DNA from: Cytophagaceae bacterium
Lineage (GTDB): Bacteria; Bacteroidota; Bacteroidia; Cytophagales; Cytophagaceae
DNA length: 35,166 nucleotides
NCBI GenBank assembly: GCA_025054875.1
Contig: JANWYS010000015.1
Span: forward strand, 1-35,166
Direction: 5' to 3'
Below are positions 24,852 through 34,037 of this stretch, piece after piece (positions within the stretch are counted from its first letter, which is position 1; each line of letters begins with the position of its first letter). The translations under genes and the position numbers were made by a program. Below the pieces are notes generated by a model. It was not told where the DNA came from, ran no database searches, and saw only the letters and a list, made by a program, of their open reading frames with translations.

Positions 24852-25751
24852 TTAATGCAGTGTCAATACAGACGTATTGTGCCCTACAGATAGGGTGTGA
24901 GTTGCTCCTAACAAAAGAGGGTAGTTTGCAGCCTGGTGTCCTGCTGAAAATTGCATATACACCGGATACGTATACTCTCTAACAATGTCGAAAATCATTT
25001 GCATGTAGTTTTTCCCAAATTCTTTTTCTGACTCTTTTAGGTCAGAAAACGTTCCTACCAGCAATCCTGCCAATGGTTTCAATTTTCCTGCTCTTTTCAA
25101 CTGTAACAACATTCGCTCTGTTTTATAGAGAGGCTCTCCAACTTCTTCAATAAATAAAATTTTGCCCCTGGTGTCAGTTTCATTTTTTGTGCCTATCAAA
25201 GAACACAGAATAGACAAATTTCCTCCCGTAAGGGGGCCTGAGGCGATGCCGGTTTTGTTGAATACACATGAGGCTGTAGAATAAGTATATTTTTTGCCTT
25301 CTAAGAGTTCGAAAAGATGCTGTACGGAACGTTCAGTTCCAGCCTGACTGAACAGAGCGGGCATAGTACCATGAATGGAAACGATATTTTCATTGTGGAG
25401 GACATTGTGAAATACCGTTATATCGCTGAATCCGATTATCCATTTAGGATATTGTCTCAACATATGAATTTGCACGGCATCTATCAGGTGGATGCAACCA
25501 TAACCACCTCGAGCCATAAACACAGCTTTTGCAGAAGGGTGGCTAAGCGCCCATTCTACATCGTGAAGACGTTGTTCTGTAGTGCCGGCAAATCGGAAAT
25601 GTTTATTGAAAAGATACTTGCCCTCCAACACTTTATAGCCCTTGTTTTCAATTAAGGCTATGGCAGACAGCAACTTTTTCCTGTCTGCATTGCCCGCAGG
25701 AGCTATGATGATTACTTCGTCTCCCTTTTTCAAATAAGGAGGAAACAACAC
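24852..25751 (-). CDS. LD-carboxypeptidase (peptidase family S66)
   Basis: Cytoplasmic serine peptidase that trims the terminal D-Ala from L,D-linked murein tetrapeptides during peptidoglycan recycling; relatives (MccF) cleave microcin C. The 299 residues show VIIIAPAGNADRKKL, MARGGYGCIHLID, the nucleophile in WIIGFSDIT (Ser109), TGGNLSIL, the acid in FIEEVGEP (Glu202/203) and the base in FSAGHQAANYP (His272), the Ser-Glu-His triad of S66. Length is normal. The start ATG is 13 bp after the stop of the Skp-like gene, so both are probably one transcript. It is called LdcA-like rather than MccF because it lies among envelope genes, but that is inference. Confidence 0.9.
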   Translation of the reverse strand: MLFPPYLKKGDEVIIIAPAGNADRKKLLSAIALIENKGYKVLEGKYLFNKHFRFAGTTEQRLHDVEWALSHPSAKAVFMARGGYGCIHLIDAVQIHMLRQYPKWIIGFSDITVFHNVLHNENIVSIHGTMPALFSQAGTERSVQHLFELLEGKKYTYSTASCVFNKTGIASGPLTGGNLSILCSLIGTKNETDTRGKILFIEEVGEPLYKTERMLLQLKRAGKLKPLAGLLVGTFSDLKESEKEFGKNYMQMIFDIVREYTYPVYMQFSAGHQAANYPLLLGATHTLSVGHNTSVLTLH

Positions 25752-25764
25752 AGCAGCGATATAT

Positions 25765-26340
25765 CTATTTGCTTCCGGTATTTACGATAGGGGTTTGCGG
25801 AGGAGGAGTAACCCCCATATCTTTCAAAACAAGATTAGATATATCATCTTCCTTATTTTTGGCATATAAAAGTATCAGCGACCCGTCTGAGTCGGCATTT
25901 TTAGTAAATATGTGAGTGTATCCGTTTGCTGAGGCTACTTTTTCTATAGATTTCAAAGTTTTTTCGAAAATAGGCTTCAATAATTCGGCTTGCCTTTTTT
26001 GCAAGTCTGCCTGAGCCTTTTCTTCAAAATCTTTTATGGAGTTTTGCATGTTGATGAGCTCTTTTTCCTTATCTTCAATCACCACTTGCGAGCCCATTCC
26101 CGAGGCAACTAATTTTTGATAATCCTGAAGTTTTTTTTCATACTCAGCAAGCTTATTTTCCATCTGACTCTTGTATTGTTTTTCATAGGTGAGCAGATTG
26201 GATTCGGCTTGTTTGGCTTCCGGTAATTGAGAAACGATGTATTGTACATCAGCGTATCCTATTTTTACTTGCGCATGCGTATATCCGGCTATCAATGAAA
26301 GCGAAATTGCAAGCAGGCCGGTAAATAAATTATGTTTCAT
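25765..26340 (-). CDS. OmpH/Skp family periplasmic chaperone
   Basis: Binds unfolded outer-membrane proteins in the periplasm. From the ATG at 26340 the product has 191 residues; the frame is open 34 codons further upstream, but only this start gives a proper signal peptide, MKHNLFTGLLAISLSLIAGY, with cleavage near THAQ. The mature part begins VKIGYADVQYIVSQLPEAK as in Bacteroidetes Skp proteins, then has a long charged coiled coil (about 45-130, EYEKKLQDYQKLVASGMG) and a short beta segment (ANGYTHIFTKNADSDG...LLYAK). A Pro/Thr-rich tail follows. In many relatives skp sits beside bamA; here it is instead upstream of the LD-carboxypeptidase gene. Confidence 0.9.
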   Translation of the reverse strand: MKHNLFTGLLAISLSLIAGYTHAQVKIGYADVQYIVSQLPEAKQAESNLLTYEKQYKSQMENKLAEYEKKLQDYQKLVASGMGSQVVIEDKEKELINMQNSIKDFEEKAQADLQKRQAELLKPIFEKTLKSIEKVASANGYTHIFTKNADSDGSLILLYAKNKEDDISNLVLKDMGVTPPPQTPIVNTGSK

Positions 26341-26472
26341 AATATTTCTTCTTGTTGTAATTATTACGTTTAGCAAAGACAAATATTGTACCTTTATTTT
26401 GATTTTGCTAATGCTTGTGATAAAAAATGCTTCAATAATCATTTTCTTTGAAATGATAAGGTTTCAACAGGC

Positions 26473-28644
26473 TTATTCTATAATGGTCATTTCGTTTATC
26501 AAATGTGTGGCTCCTGCAAATTTATCAATGATGTAGAGCACATAACGAATGTCAACAGCAATACAACGCTGCAGGTTAGGCTCGAAAATGATATCACCGC
26601 TCATGGCTTCCCAGTTGCCGTCAAAAGCTACCCCTATCAGATGTCCGTCGCCATTGATTACGGGACTTCCGGAATTGCCACCGGTGATGTCGTTGTTGGT
26701 AATAAAACAAACCGGCAGGTGGCCGTTAACTCTGTCGGCATAGCGTCCATAGTCTTTTTGCATGTACAGTTGTTTTAATTTTGCGGGAACTATGAATTCT
26801 TCGTTTGTGCTGTCTTCTTTCATCATTATACCGTCGAGGCGGGTGTAGTAGTTGTAGTGTATAGCGTCTCCGGGCACACAGTCTTGCACGGAACCATAAG
26901 TGATTCGCATGGTAAAATTTGCATCAGGATATAGTTTGTCAGATTTTCGCATTTCAAGAATAGCGTGCAAGTATTGGTTGTTGATTTTTTCTAATCTGGT
27001 GAGTACAGCTGAGTAAAACGGCCCTACATTTTCACGAAAACTGTCCACTATGGAATTGATGATGATGTAAGCAGGGTCTTTTTCTAAGAGTGAAGCATTG
27101 GGGTTGGCAAGAAAATCTCTGAACCTGCTTTCTGAACACCACATTGATTTCGAATAAACATATTGAGCATACTTATTGAAGTCGCCTTTGTATTTCTTTT
27201 TTACTTCTTTGAAAACGCTTGGATAAAGACTTTCAGGAAGATAATCGTAATACATTTGCAACATGGCAATAAAAATTTTTTTATCGGTATCGGCATTGTA
27301 GTTTTTAAAATGATTGTTTGCTATGGTTTTCAACTCTTCGAGGGCAGCATTTTTCTCTTCTGAGGAAGAAGACAATTTGAGTATTGTGGTTATATTATTT
27401 GTACGCCACGCAAAACTCAGCAAGTCAGGGCCAAAACATGCTTCTTCCAGATAAATGTATATGCGGTTTATGCGACGGTAATCTTCATATACTTTTTTGT
27501 ATTCATTCAGAATGTTTCCATAGAGCTGTTTTCGTCGCTCATCAGAGTTTACCCAATCTGTAAACTTAGCTTCTTCAGCTATTTTTCTCTCTACTACTTT
27601 TAACTTTCTCAGGCCTTGATTCTGTCCGATGAAATATTTGTAGTAGTTGCTGATTTCGGCATATTTTGAAGCATATTTCAGTTTCACATCCGGGTCTCTG
27701 TCCATATCTTGCTTCATTATAGATAGTTTTTTTTCGCGAATGGCTATACGTGTGGGATTGCTTTGTTCAAGCGCCAGTTTTACTCCTTCTGAACACAAAT
27801 ATCGTTGAGTGCTTCCCGGGTATCCGAGTACCATAGTGAAATCGTTTTTCTGAATACCTTTCAGCGATATGGGAAGATGATATTTTGGAGTGTAGGGTAC
27901 ATTATCTTTTGAATATTCTGCCGGCCTGCCATCGGGAGCGCAGTAGATACGGAAGAGCGAGAAGTCGCCAGTGTGGCGCGGCCACATCCAGTTGTCGGTG
28001 TCGCCACCAAATTTGCCGATGGAGTTGGGTGGAGCTCCAACCAAACGTATGTCTTTAAAGGTTTCATAAATGAAAAGATAAAATTCATTGTTTTCGAAAA
28101 AACTTTTTACTTCAGCATGGTAGTGGGTGTTGAGAACAGATTGCTTAGCAATAGAATCGGATATTTTTTCAATTCTGTTCAGGCGTGCTTCCGTGCGCAA
28201 GCCTGGCTGTATGGAGTTTAGCACTTGCTGTGTTACATCCTCCATGCGTATCAGAAAAGTTACGGTGAGTCCGGGGGTGGGCAGTTCATCCGATTTATTC
28301 AAAGCCCAGAAACCATGAGTTAGATAATCTTTTTCTATAGTGCTGTGATATTGTATGGCATCATATCCGCAATGGTGATTGGTGAGTACAAGTCCATCTT
28401 TCGAGATTACTTCTCCGGTACAGAAATTTCCGAAGTTTACTATAGCGTCTTTTATAGATGAGTTATTCACGCTGTATATCTCTTCAGGCGTAAGCCGAAG
28501 TCCTTTTTTTTTCATGTCTTCATAGTTAAGCCTTTTAATGAGCATAGGCAGCCACATCCCCTCATCTGCCAGGGCAATGTGAGGTTTCAGTGAAGTAATA
28601 GTAAGGGAAAAGCTAAGAAAATAATAGAGTGTTTTTTTCAGCAT
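26473..28644 (-). CDS. S46 family dipeptidyl-peptidase (DPP7-like)
   Basis: A periplasmic serine exopeptidase that removes dipeptides from peptide N-termini, used by asaccharolytic and peptide-feeding Bacteroidetes. The 723 residues have a signal peptide (about 1-26, cleavage after IALA), LTNHHCGYD with the catalytic His90/91, GGDTDNWMWPRHTGDFS with Asp227, and ITGGNSGSPVING with Ser658. Eighteen residues after that Ser is Gly676 (AFDGNWEA). In Porphyromonas gingivalis, Gly at this place marks DPP7 (hydrophobic P1) and Arg marks DPP11 (Asp/Glu P1), so a DPP7-like preference is predicted. An 18-bp palindrome lies 51 bp upstream of the start. It follows the M50/HAD pair with an 80-bp gap. Confidence 0.92.
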   Translation of the reverse strand: MLKKTLYYFLSFSLTITSLKPHIALADEGMWLPMLIKRLNYEDMKKKGLRLTPEEIYSVNNSSIKDAIVNFGNFCTGEVISKDGLVLTNHHCGYDAIQYHSTIEKDYLTHGFWALNKSDELPTPGLTVTFLIRMEDVTQQVLNSIQPGLRTEARLNRIEKISDSIAKQSVLNTHYHAEVKSFFENNEFYLFIYETFKDIRLVGAPPNSIGKFGGDTDNWMWPRHTGDFSLFRIYCAPDGRPAEYSKDNVPYTPKYHLPISLKGIQKNDFTMVLGYPGSTQRYLCSEGVKLALEQSNPTRIAIREKKLSIMKQDMDRDPDVKLKYASKYAEISNYYKYFIGQNQGLRKLKVVERKIAEEAKFTDWVNSDERRKQLYGNILNEYKKVYEDYRRINRIYIYLEEACFGPDLLSFAWRTNNITTILKLSSSSEEKNAALEELKTIANNHFKNYNADTDKKIFIAMLQMYYDYLPESLYPSVFKEVKKKYKGDFNKYAQYVYSKSMWCSESRFRDFLANPNASLLEKDPAYIIINSIVDSFRENVGPFYSAVLTRLEKINNQYLHAILEMRKSDKLYPDANFTMRITYGSVQDCVPGDAIHYNYYTRLDGIMMKEDSTNEEFIVPAKLKQLYMQKDYGRYADRVNGHLPVCFITNNDITGGNSGSPVINGDGHLIGVAFDGNWEAMSGDIIFEPNLQRCIAVDIRYVLYIIDKFAGATHLINEMTIIE

Positions 28645-28694
28645 GTTTAATGAATCTGATTTTGGAGTTGAATATAGCGATGTTTATTCCGAAC

Positions 28695-28712
28695 GCAAAA
28701 ATTAATTTTTGC
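28695..28712. repeat. 18-bp perfect palindrome upstream of the S46 peptidase gene
   Basis: GCAAAAATTAATTTTTGC is its own reverse complement. It lies 51 bp upstream of the S46 start and 13 bp downstream of the M50 stop. It includes TAATTTTTG, a near match to the Bacteroidetes -7 element. It could be an operator, a weak terminator stem or chance in AT-rich DNA. Confidence 0.5.
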
Positions 28713-28724
28713 ACAACACAAAAT

Positions 28725-30044
28725 TTAAGGTGAAAATGTTTCAATAATAATTACATTCGGAGTAAAGCAGAGCGCAAATATCATTAGGGATAGCCAACCC
28801 AATATTTTTCTTTTCAAGTCAAGAGGTGCTTCAATGGGAGATGGCGGATGGTGTGTGCCTAGAATACGGCCTACCAAAAATCCGAAAATCAACCAGCCGT
28901 TAAACCCTTCGATGTTTGGCATGAAATATTCGATAAAAAATTGTACGGCAAACACCAGCACTGCTACCATAAATGAATTTCTGTGATATGTACGTTCGAA
29001 TATGATATAGAGAAAATATAGATATGCAGCACAGAACAATGTGGCATTGACAATGCCGGAAGTAAACACGTTGATGCCTGCAAAGTTGTCTTTAAAAATA
29101 CCAATGCCGCCAATCAAAATAAAGAGCGTGAAGAATGCTGAAGAAATGTACCGGTGTTTTTGGGCACCAAACAGACCATATATAACATGCCCGCCGTCCA
29201 GCTGACCTACCGGAAATAAGTTGAGCGCCGTAAAGAACAAAGCCAGATAGCCGGCAAACAACAAAGGATAGTGAAACATTTCGTACTTGTTGGGTATTTT
29301 TGATTTATCTTTAACCACAAAGTTTTCGAAAAATAAAAATATCAGATTTTTGCCCATGGCTATTTCTATGTAGCTCTCATTTGGTCGGTATTCGAGCTTA
29401 TCATAGTATCCTGCCAGATAAAAAAATTTTTGTATACGAAACCATAAAGTATGTTGATTTTGGGCGGTGTATATAGAATCTTCGATGCGATGTTGTATGG
29501 TCATCAATGAATCCATTTTGCGGGCGTATTGATAGTTGTAAACATAGTCGGCATAGTTGAGCCCTCTATCTGTAAATATCTTGTAGTCGGGGTGGATGTT
29601 GTAAATATAATCCGGGTCGGGCAGGTGAGTGAAGCCGTAGTAAAGAATTGCCATAGCTGCTATAAAACCGGCCAAGGGCCCGGCAACGCCGATATCAAAC
29701 ACTTCTTTTTTAGATGGAATGATGCTCTTAATTCTGATTACAGCTCCCAACGTACCTATTTGGGACATGAACGGCAGATACATTGGGATGAAATAAGGTA
29801 ATGTGGTTTTTACTTTATATTTTTTTGCCATAAAAAAATGCCCAAACTCATGGCAAGCCAAAATGAATAAAAAAGGCAAGGAATATTGAAACCCTGAAGA
29901 AAACTTTTCCCACCCGCTCACCGTCTGTAGCCCTATCCAATCGTAGGCTCCTGTGTATGTGGTGGTAAACAGAGTAGCGACAAATAAACCGATATGAATG
30001 AAATATTGTTTCAGTTTTTTCTGTCTGTTTTCTGATTCAAGCAT
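28725..30044 (-). CDS. Site-2 protease-like M50 metallopeptidase
   Basis: An integral inner-membrane zinc protease of 439 residues. It has the zinc-binding CHEFGHFFMAKKY (64-76; His65, Glu66, His69) and the second metal motif NLFPVGQLDGGHV (275-287; Asp283), the NPDG-like element of site-2 proteases. The NxFPVGxLDGGH form and the absence of an obvious PDZ domain resemble the EGY-type group rather than RseP. About eight helices are predicted, with a soluble insertion (about 145-225) between the two motifs. Members cut membrane-bound substrates; the target is unknown. The start overlaps the end of the HAD gene by 8 bp, so translation is likely coupled. Confidence 0.9.
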   Translation of the reverse strand: MLESENRQKKLKQYFIHIGLFVATLFTTTYTGAYDWIGLQTVSGWEKFSSGFQYSLPFLFILACHEFGHFFMAKKYKVKTTLPYFIPMYLPFMSQIGTLGAVIRIKSIIPSKKEVFDIGVAGPLAGFIAAMAILYYGFTHLPDPDYIYNIHPDYKIFTDRGLNYADYVYNYQYARKMDSLMTIQHRIEDSIYTAQNQHTLWFRIQKFFYLAGYYDKLEYRPNESYIEIAMGKNLIFLFFENFVVKDKSKIPNKYEMFHYPLLFAGYLALFFTALNLFPVGQLDGGHVIYGLFGAQKHRYISSAFFTLFILIGGIGIFKDNFAGINVFTSGIVNATLFCAAYLYFLYIIFERTYHRNSFMVAVLVFAVQFFIEYFMPNIEGFNGWLIFGFLVGRILGTHHPPSPIEAPLDLKRKILGWLSLMIFALCFTPNVIIIETFSP

Positions 30045-30663
30045 CTTTCAAGATATTAGTTACAGGGTTTTGTTTTGTGACTTGTATGGCCGGTAATCCG
30101 GCATCGTTAGCACTTTTCACATTTTCTAAATTATCATCCAGAAATATTGAGTTTTCTGTGCGTAACGCTGCATCCTCCATTACGAGGCGATATACTGCAG
30201 GATCTGGTTTTATAAATCCTATCTGGTGAGACAGGTATGCCCGGTGAAACAGCTGATGGTAGTCGGTGATGGGTGTCCACTGCGCAATACGTTTTATTAC
30301 CTCTGCTGTATGAATAGCATTGGTATTGCTGAGCAGATAGATGTTGTATTTAGTTCTTAGTCGTAGCAATAACTCTATGCGTTCAGCAGGTACATCGAGC
30401 AACATACTGTTCCATGCATTGTCTATAGTTTCATCGCTCAGGTTCATTCTGAGCATATCGCGTATGGTGTTTCGGAACTCCTTGTCTGATAGCTTACCTA
30501 CTTCATACATTTTGAAAATTTCATTTTCACGAAATTGAGCATGCATGGTTTCTGTGTCGGTACGAGCTATTTCGGCAAAGGCTTTATAGGTAAGCATTGG
30601 GTCAATGTTGATTATCACATCGCCCATGTCAAATACAATATTTCTGATAGAGGAAAAATTCAT
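30037..30663 (-). CDS. HAD-superfamily hydrolase (YihX-like phosphatase)
   Basis: A 208-residue cytoplasmic phosphatase of the haloacid dehalogenase superfamily. Motif I is IVFDMGDVIIN (nucleophile Asp12), motif II LLSNTN, motif III the Lys of FIKPDPAVY, motif IV IFLDDNLENV. A helical cap follows motif I, as in the YihX (alpha-D-glucose-1-phosphatase) subgroup; the substrate is not determined. The open frame extends 30 codons upstream (to 30753), but those codons look untranslated and the ATG at 30663 (MNFSSIRNIVFDMG) puts motif I at the usual distance from the N-terminus. It overlaps the M50 gene start by 8 bp. The IS1380 remnant lies about 160 bp upstream. Confidence 0.87.
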   Translation of the reverse strand: MNFSSIRNIVFDMGDVIINIDPMLTYKAFAEIARTDTETMHAQFRENEIFKMYEVGKLSDKEFRNTIRDMLRMNLSDETIDNAWNSMLLDVPAERIELLLRLRTKYNIYLLSNTNAIHTAEVIKRIAQWTPITDYHQLFHRAYLSHQIGFIKPDPAVYRLVMEDAALRTENSIFLDDNLENVKSANDAGLPAIQVTKQNPVTNILKDA

Positions 30664-30821
30664 GTTGTAATAAATCCAGTTGTAAAAATACCTCTTTTTT
30701 GAATAGTTCAAATCAATGCTAAATGTTTGCATATACAAGGATGTAAATTTCAACTCGGATTTTGTATAGACAAACTATTGGTCGAGCGAAGGCACTGATC
30801 GTTGAAGGAGAGTGTTTTTAA

Positions 30822-31367
30822 CCTGGATTTTACAGTCGGATATACAATTTTTCAACACTGATTTTCCCTTTCAATGTGGAATTTTCAAGGATTTTTCGAA
30901 AGAGATTTCTTTTTTTGTGATGTAACCAAAACTTAGATAAGAAATGGACTACGAATACACGGACAAATGTGTTACCCCTTGGGGTGAGATACTACAGATG
31001 AAACGACTGCTTGACAAGACAGGCATCAGGAAGGTTCTTGAAGAATTGGACTTGCCGGAAGGCCGAAGTAACAACCGAATAAATGCTGTGAGTATGGTAG
31101 AAGCATTTTGGGTGAAGATGGCTTATTAATCGGATGAGATTTGTATTACCAATTTCCTAAACAAACAATTGAATATCAATGATTTATAAAGATAAAATTC
31201 AATTGCATTGCAGTTGGAATTTCGTTGGTAAAAGAAGAAACAATAAGATACTGAAAATGTCCGTTCCTCAGAAATGAAGGCGATGGTTTGACGGTTTGTT
31301 TTCAAATATTAAACCATCTCCATGGCCTTTAAGCCTTCGAATTTGAAACTCAACTGAAAAATCCAGG
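30822..31367 (+). mobile_element. Internally deleted IS1380-family element, copy 2
   Basis: About 546 bp with terminal inverted repeats of 18 bp: CCTGGATTTTACAGTCGG at 30822-30839 against CCTGGATTTTTCAGTTGA (complement of 31350-31367), 15 of 18 matching. It is flanked by a perfect 5-bp direct repeat TTTAA (30817-30821 and 31368-31372), as expected for an IS1380 target duplication. It has the same 5' leader and transposase start as copy 1 but a different internal deletion and about 170 bp more of the 3' part. The core of the transposase is gone, so it is immobile unless served by an intact relative. Confidence 0.8.
30944..31346 (+). pseudogene. IS1380-type transposase remnant, copy 2
   Basis: Begins MDYEYTDKCVTPWGEILQMK and stays open for 61 codons, to EAFWVKMAY then a stop; this keeps more of the N-terminal domain than copy 1 (the RSNNRINAVSMVEAFWV segment fits the SNRGY...FWV region of IS1380 transposases). 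After the deletion, C-terminal pieces appear in broken frames: CIAVGISLVK, then KRRNNKILKMSVPQK, a stop, RRWFDGLFSNIKPS, and a final TGA at 31344-31346. At least one frameshift and one in-frame stop confirm decay. It is useful mainly as evidence that the two copies lost different internal parts. Confidence 0.75.
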
Positions 31368-31460
31368 TTTAAAATTTTCTTTCTACCGGCGAAAATCAGT
31401 TTAACTCAACTGTAATTGAGAAATACTATTTACATTGACAAATGTAAGCCCGTTTATCTT

Positions 31461-34034
31461 TTATTTAAAGATAAACTTCATCCTTTTGATCCATTTCTCT
31501 GCTTCTACCGCATGAAATATCAACAGAGATGCTCCGAAACATACAATTAGCTCATAGAGCGATAGAGGTTGCGTTTTAAATATAGTATTACAAAAGGGTA
31601 TATAAACAATACCTACCTGCAGCACCATGGTCAGAAGCAAAGCTACCCATAGCAAAGGATTAGAAAATAACCCTTGTTGAAAAATAAAAGTGCGTTCGCC
31701 CCGTATGGCCAGTGCATGTCCTAACTGTGAAAAAGCCAACACACAAAATACCATCGTTTGCCAATGCTCAACATTATTCCTCAAAGCCCAGGTCTGAATG
31801 CCCAATGTAATGCCCGACATCAAGAGGCTTACCCACACGATGTGATATCCAGTACCATCGGCAAATAAACTTTCAGAAGGTTTTCTGGGAGGCCGTTTCA
31901 TAATGTCATCCTCCGCCTTTTCTTTACCCAATGCCAGGCCGGGAAGTCCATCGGTAACTAAATTAATCCAAAGTATGTGAATAGGAAGCAAAGGCATAGG
32001 TAACCCGAGAAACGGGGCAAGGAAAATAGTCCATATCTCTGCGGCATTGCAAGTCATGATATACTTCACAAACTTACGTATGTTTTCAAAAATTCTGCGC
32101 CCTTCTTTCACCGCTTTTACTATGGTAGCAAAATTATCATCCAACAGTATGAGGTGTGCGGCCTCCTTACTTACATCTGTGCCGTTAATACCCATAGCTA
32201 TGCCTATATTAGCCGCTTTCAAAGAGGGTGCATCATTTACGCCATCACCGGTCATAGCTACAAAATGGCCTTTTGCTTGTAAAGCTTTCACGATCCGTAG
32301 TTTTTGGTCAGGCGATACGCGGGCATATACATGTGTATTTTCTACCTGTTCATGAAATTTCTCTTCAGATAGTTGCGCAAATTCTTTCCCGGTTACATTT
32401 AAACTTTTATCTGTAAGTATACCTATTTGTGAGGCTATGGCGCGTGCGGTAGCCGGATGGTCGCCGGTAATCATCACCGGTACTATGCCTGCCGTTTTAC
32501 ATTCATCTATGGCATTTTTTACCTCTGGCCTTGGGGGATCCATAAGTCCGATGATACCGATGAGATATAAACCTTTTTCTGCTGTATCGTAGGTAAAAGG
32601 TTCGGGCAACGCCTCCACAAACTTATACGCATAGGCTAATACCCTTATACCTTCGGCTGCCCAATTTTCAGAGGTGGTTAGTAAATATTTTTTTTGTTGT
32701 TCTGAATTTAACTTTTCGGCAATTGCTTCAGAAGCTCCTTTCGTCAAAATTAAATATCTGTTTTGATAACGGTGCACGGTGGTCATACATTTCCTGTCTG
32801 AATCGAACGGAAGCTCGGTGATTCTCGGATACTGGTTTTGTATATGACTACACTTATCTGTACCGAAGGTTTCCGTAATTTTTCTTACAAGCGCTATCTC
32901 AGTGGGCTCACCGATGAATTGATGGTCTGAGTTGAGCTTCACATCATGATTAAGCGCAATTGCCAGAGATAGAAAAGATAAACCGGGTTCTGCATGTATG
33001 TTATTTTCAACACAATCTTCATGAGTGACCTGCATTTTGTTTTGAGTAAGTGTACCCGTTTTGTCGCTGCATATGAAGGTTACAGAGCCCAATGTTTCTA
33101 CGGCAGGCAACTTTCTGACAAGAGCATTTTGCCGTGCCAGCCGTACCGCTCCATTTGAAAGAGCAATTGTGATGAGGGCAGGAAGCGCCTCAGGGATAGC
33201 CGCAACAGCAAGGCTCACCGAAAGCAGCAATATGTCATACGGATTTTCTCCCCGGATAATACCGGTAATAAAAAGCAATACACATATACCCAAAACTATG
33301 TAAGATAACTTTCGGCCAAAACCTGCCATACGTATTTGAAGAGGAGACATTGCTTCTTTCTCTTGCAACAGTAAGGCTATTTTACCCAACTCTGTATTCA
33401 TACCTGTTGCAACGACCACACCCTTACCACGGCCATGAGTGACCATAGTACCTTTAAAACACATATTCTTTTGATCACCCGGAGATATATTTTCTGCATT
33501 CAATGCCTCAGTGCTTTTCTCTACCGGGACCGACTCTCCGGTAAGAGAAGCTTCATCAACCAATAAATACGAAACTTCTGTCAACCTCATATCTGCCGGC
33601 ACTACAAGGCCTGCTTCCAACATTACTATGTCTCCCGGAACAATATATGTGGTCTCTACAACACGGAGCTCGTTATTTCTGATTACTTGTGCATACGATG
33701 TAGCCATTTTCTTTAATGCTTCCATAGATTTTTCTGCACGAAACTCCTGTACAAAACCTATTACCGCATTGAGTATGATGATGATAAAAATTATCATTGT
33801 GTCGGTTATGTCTCCCATTATTCCGGATACCACTGCAGCAATCATCAGGATGATAATCATGAAATCTTTGAATTGCATCAAAAACATCACGAAGGCTGAA
33901 ACCTTTTTTCTCTCCGTAAGTTTATTCTGCCCATATTTTTTAAGTCGCTCTGTCACCTTGTCGTCCGATAAACCCGTCGCGCAAGTGTCATAATAGCGGT
34001 ATATTTCATCTATTGAAGCCTTGTATGGAAGCAT
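31461..34034 (-). CDS. P-type Ca2+-transporting ATPase (type IIA-like)
   Basis: Pumps cations, most likely Ca2+, out of the cytoplasm using ATP. The 857 residues include an N-terminal cation-ATPase domain, TGES (165-168), the TM4 site VAAIPEALPALI (Glu282), the phosphorylated Asp324 in CSDKTGTLTQNK, the hinge motif MTGDGVNDAPSLK, then NAAEIW in TM5 and NLVTDGLP in TM6. These carry the Asn/Glu and Asn/Thr/Asp ligands known in SERCA-type Ca2+ pumps. Ten helices are predicted, of normal length. Its start is 3 bp after the stop of a Na+/Ca2+-exchanger gene, supporting Ca2+ as the ion. Mn2+ or Na+ cannot be excluded. Confidence 0.92.
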   Translation of the reverse strand: MLPYKASIDEIYRYYDTCATGLSDDKVTERLKKYGQNKLTERKKVSAFVMFLMQFKDFMIIILMIAAVVSGIMGDITDTMIIFIIIILNAVIGFVQEFRAEKSMEALKKMATSYAQVIRNNELRVVETTYIVPGDIVMLEAGLVVPADMRLTEVSYLLVDEASLTGESVPVEKSTEALNAENISPGDQKNMCFKGTMVTHGRGKGVVVATGMNTELGKIALLLQEKEAMSPLQIRMAGFGRKLSYIVLGICVLLFITGIIRGENPYDILLLSVSLAVAAIPEALPALITIALSNGAVRLARQNALVRKLPAVETLGSVTFICSDKTGTLTQNKMQVTHEDCVENNIHAEPGLSFLSLAIALNHDVKLNSDHQFIGEPTEIALVRKITETFGTDKCSHIQNQYPRITELPFDSDRKCMTTVHRYQNRYLILTKGASEAIAEKLNSEQQKKYLLTTSENWAAEGIRVLAYAYKFVEALPEPFTYDTAEKGLYLIGIIGLMDPPRPEVKNAIDECKTAGIVPVMITGDHPATARAIASQIGILTDKSLNVTGKEFAQLSEEKFHEQVENTHVYARVSPDQKLRIVKALQAKGHFVAMTGDGVNDAPSLKAANIGIAMGINGTDVSKEAAHLILLDDNFATIVKAVKEGRRIFENIRKFVKYIMTCNAAEIWTIFLAPFLGLPMPLLPIHILWINLVTDGLPGLALGKEKAEDDIMKRPPRKPSESLFADGTGYHIVWVSLLMSGITLGIQTWALRNNVEHWQTMVFCVLAFSQLGHALAIRGERTFIFQQGLFSNPLLWVALLLTMVLQVGIVYIPFCNTIFKTQPLSLYELIVCFGASLLIFHAVEAEKWIKRMKFIFK

Positions 34035-34037
34035 GCA

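Noticed and set aside
33511-33993. 160-codon frame antisense to the Ca2+-ATPase
   Set aside because: Ser/Thr/Ile-rich with no family features; a shadow of the strongly supported ATPase gene.
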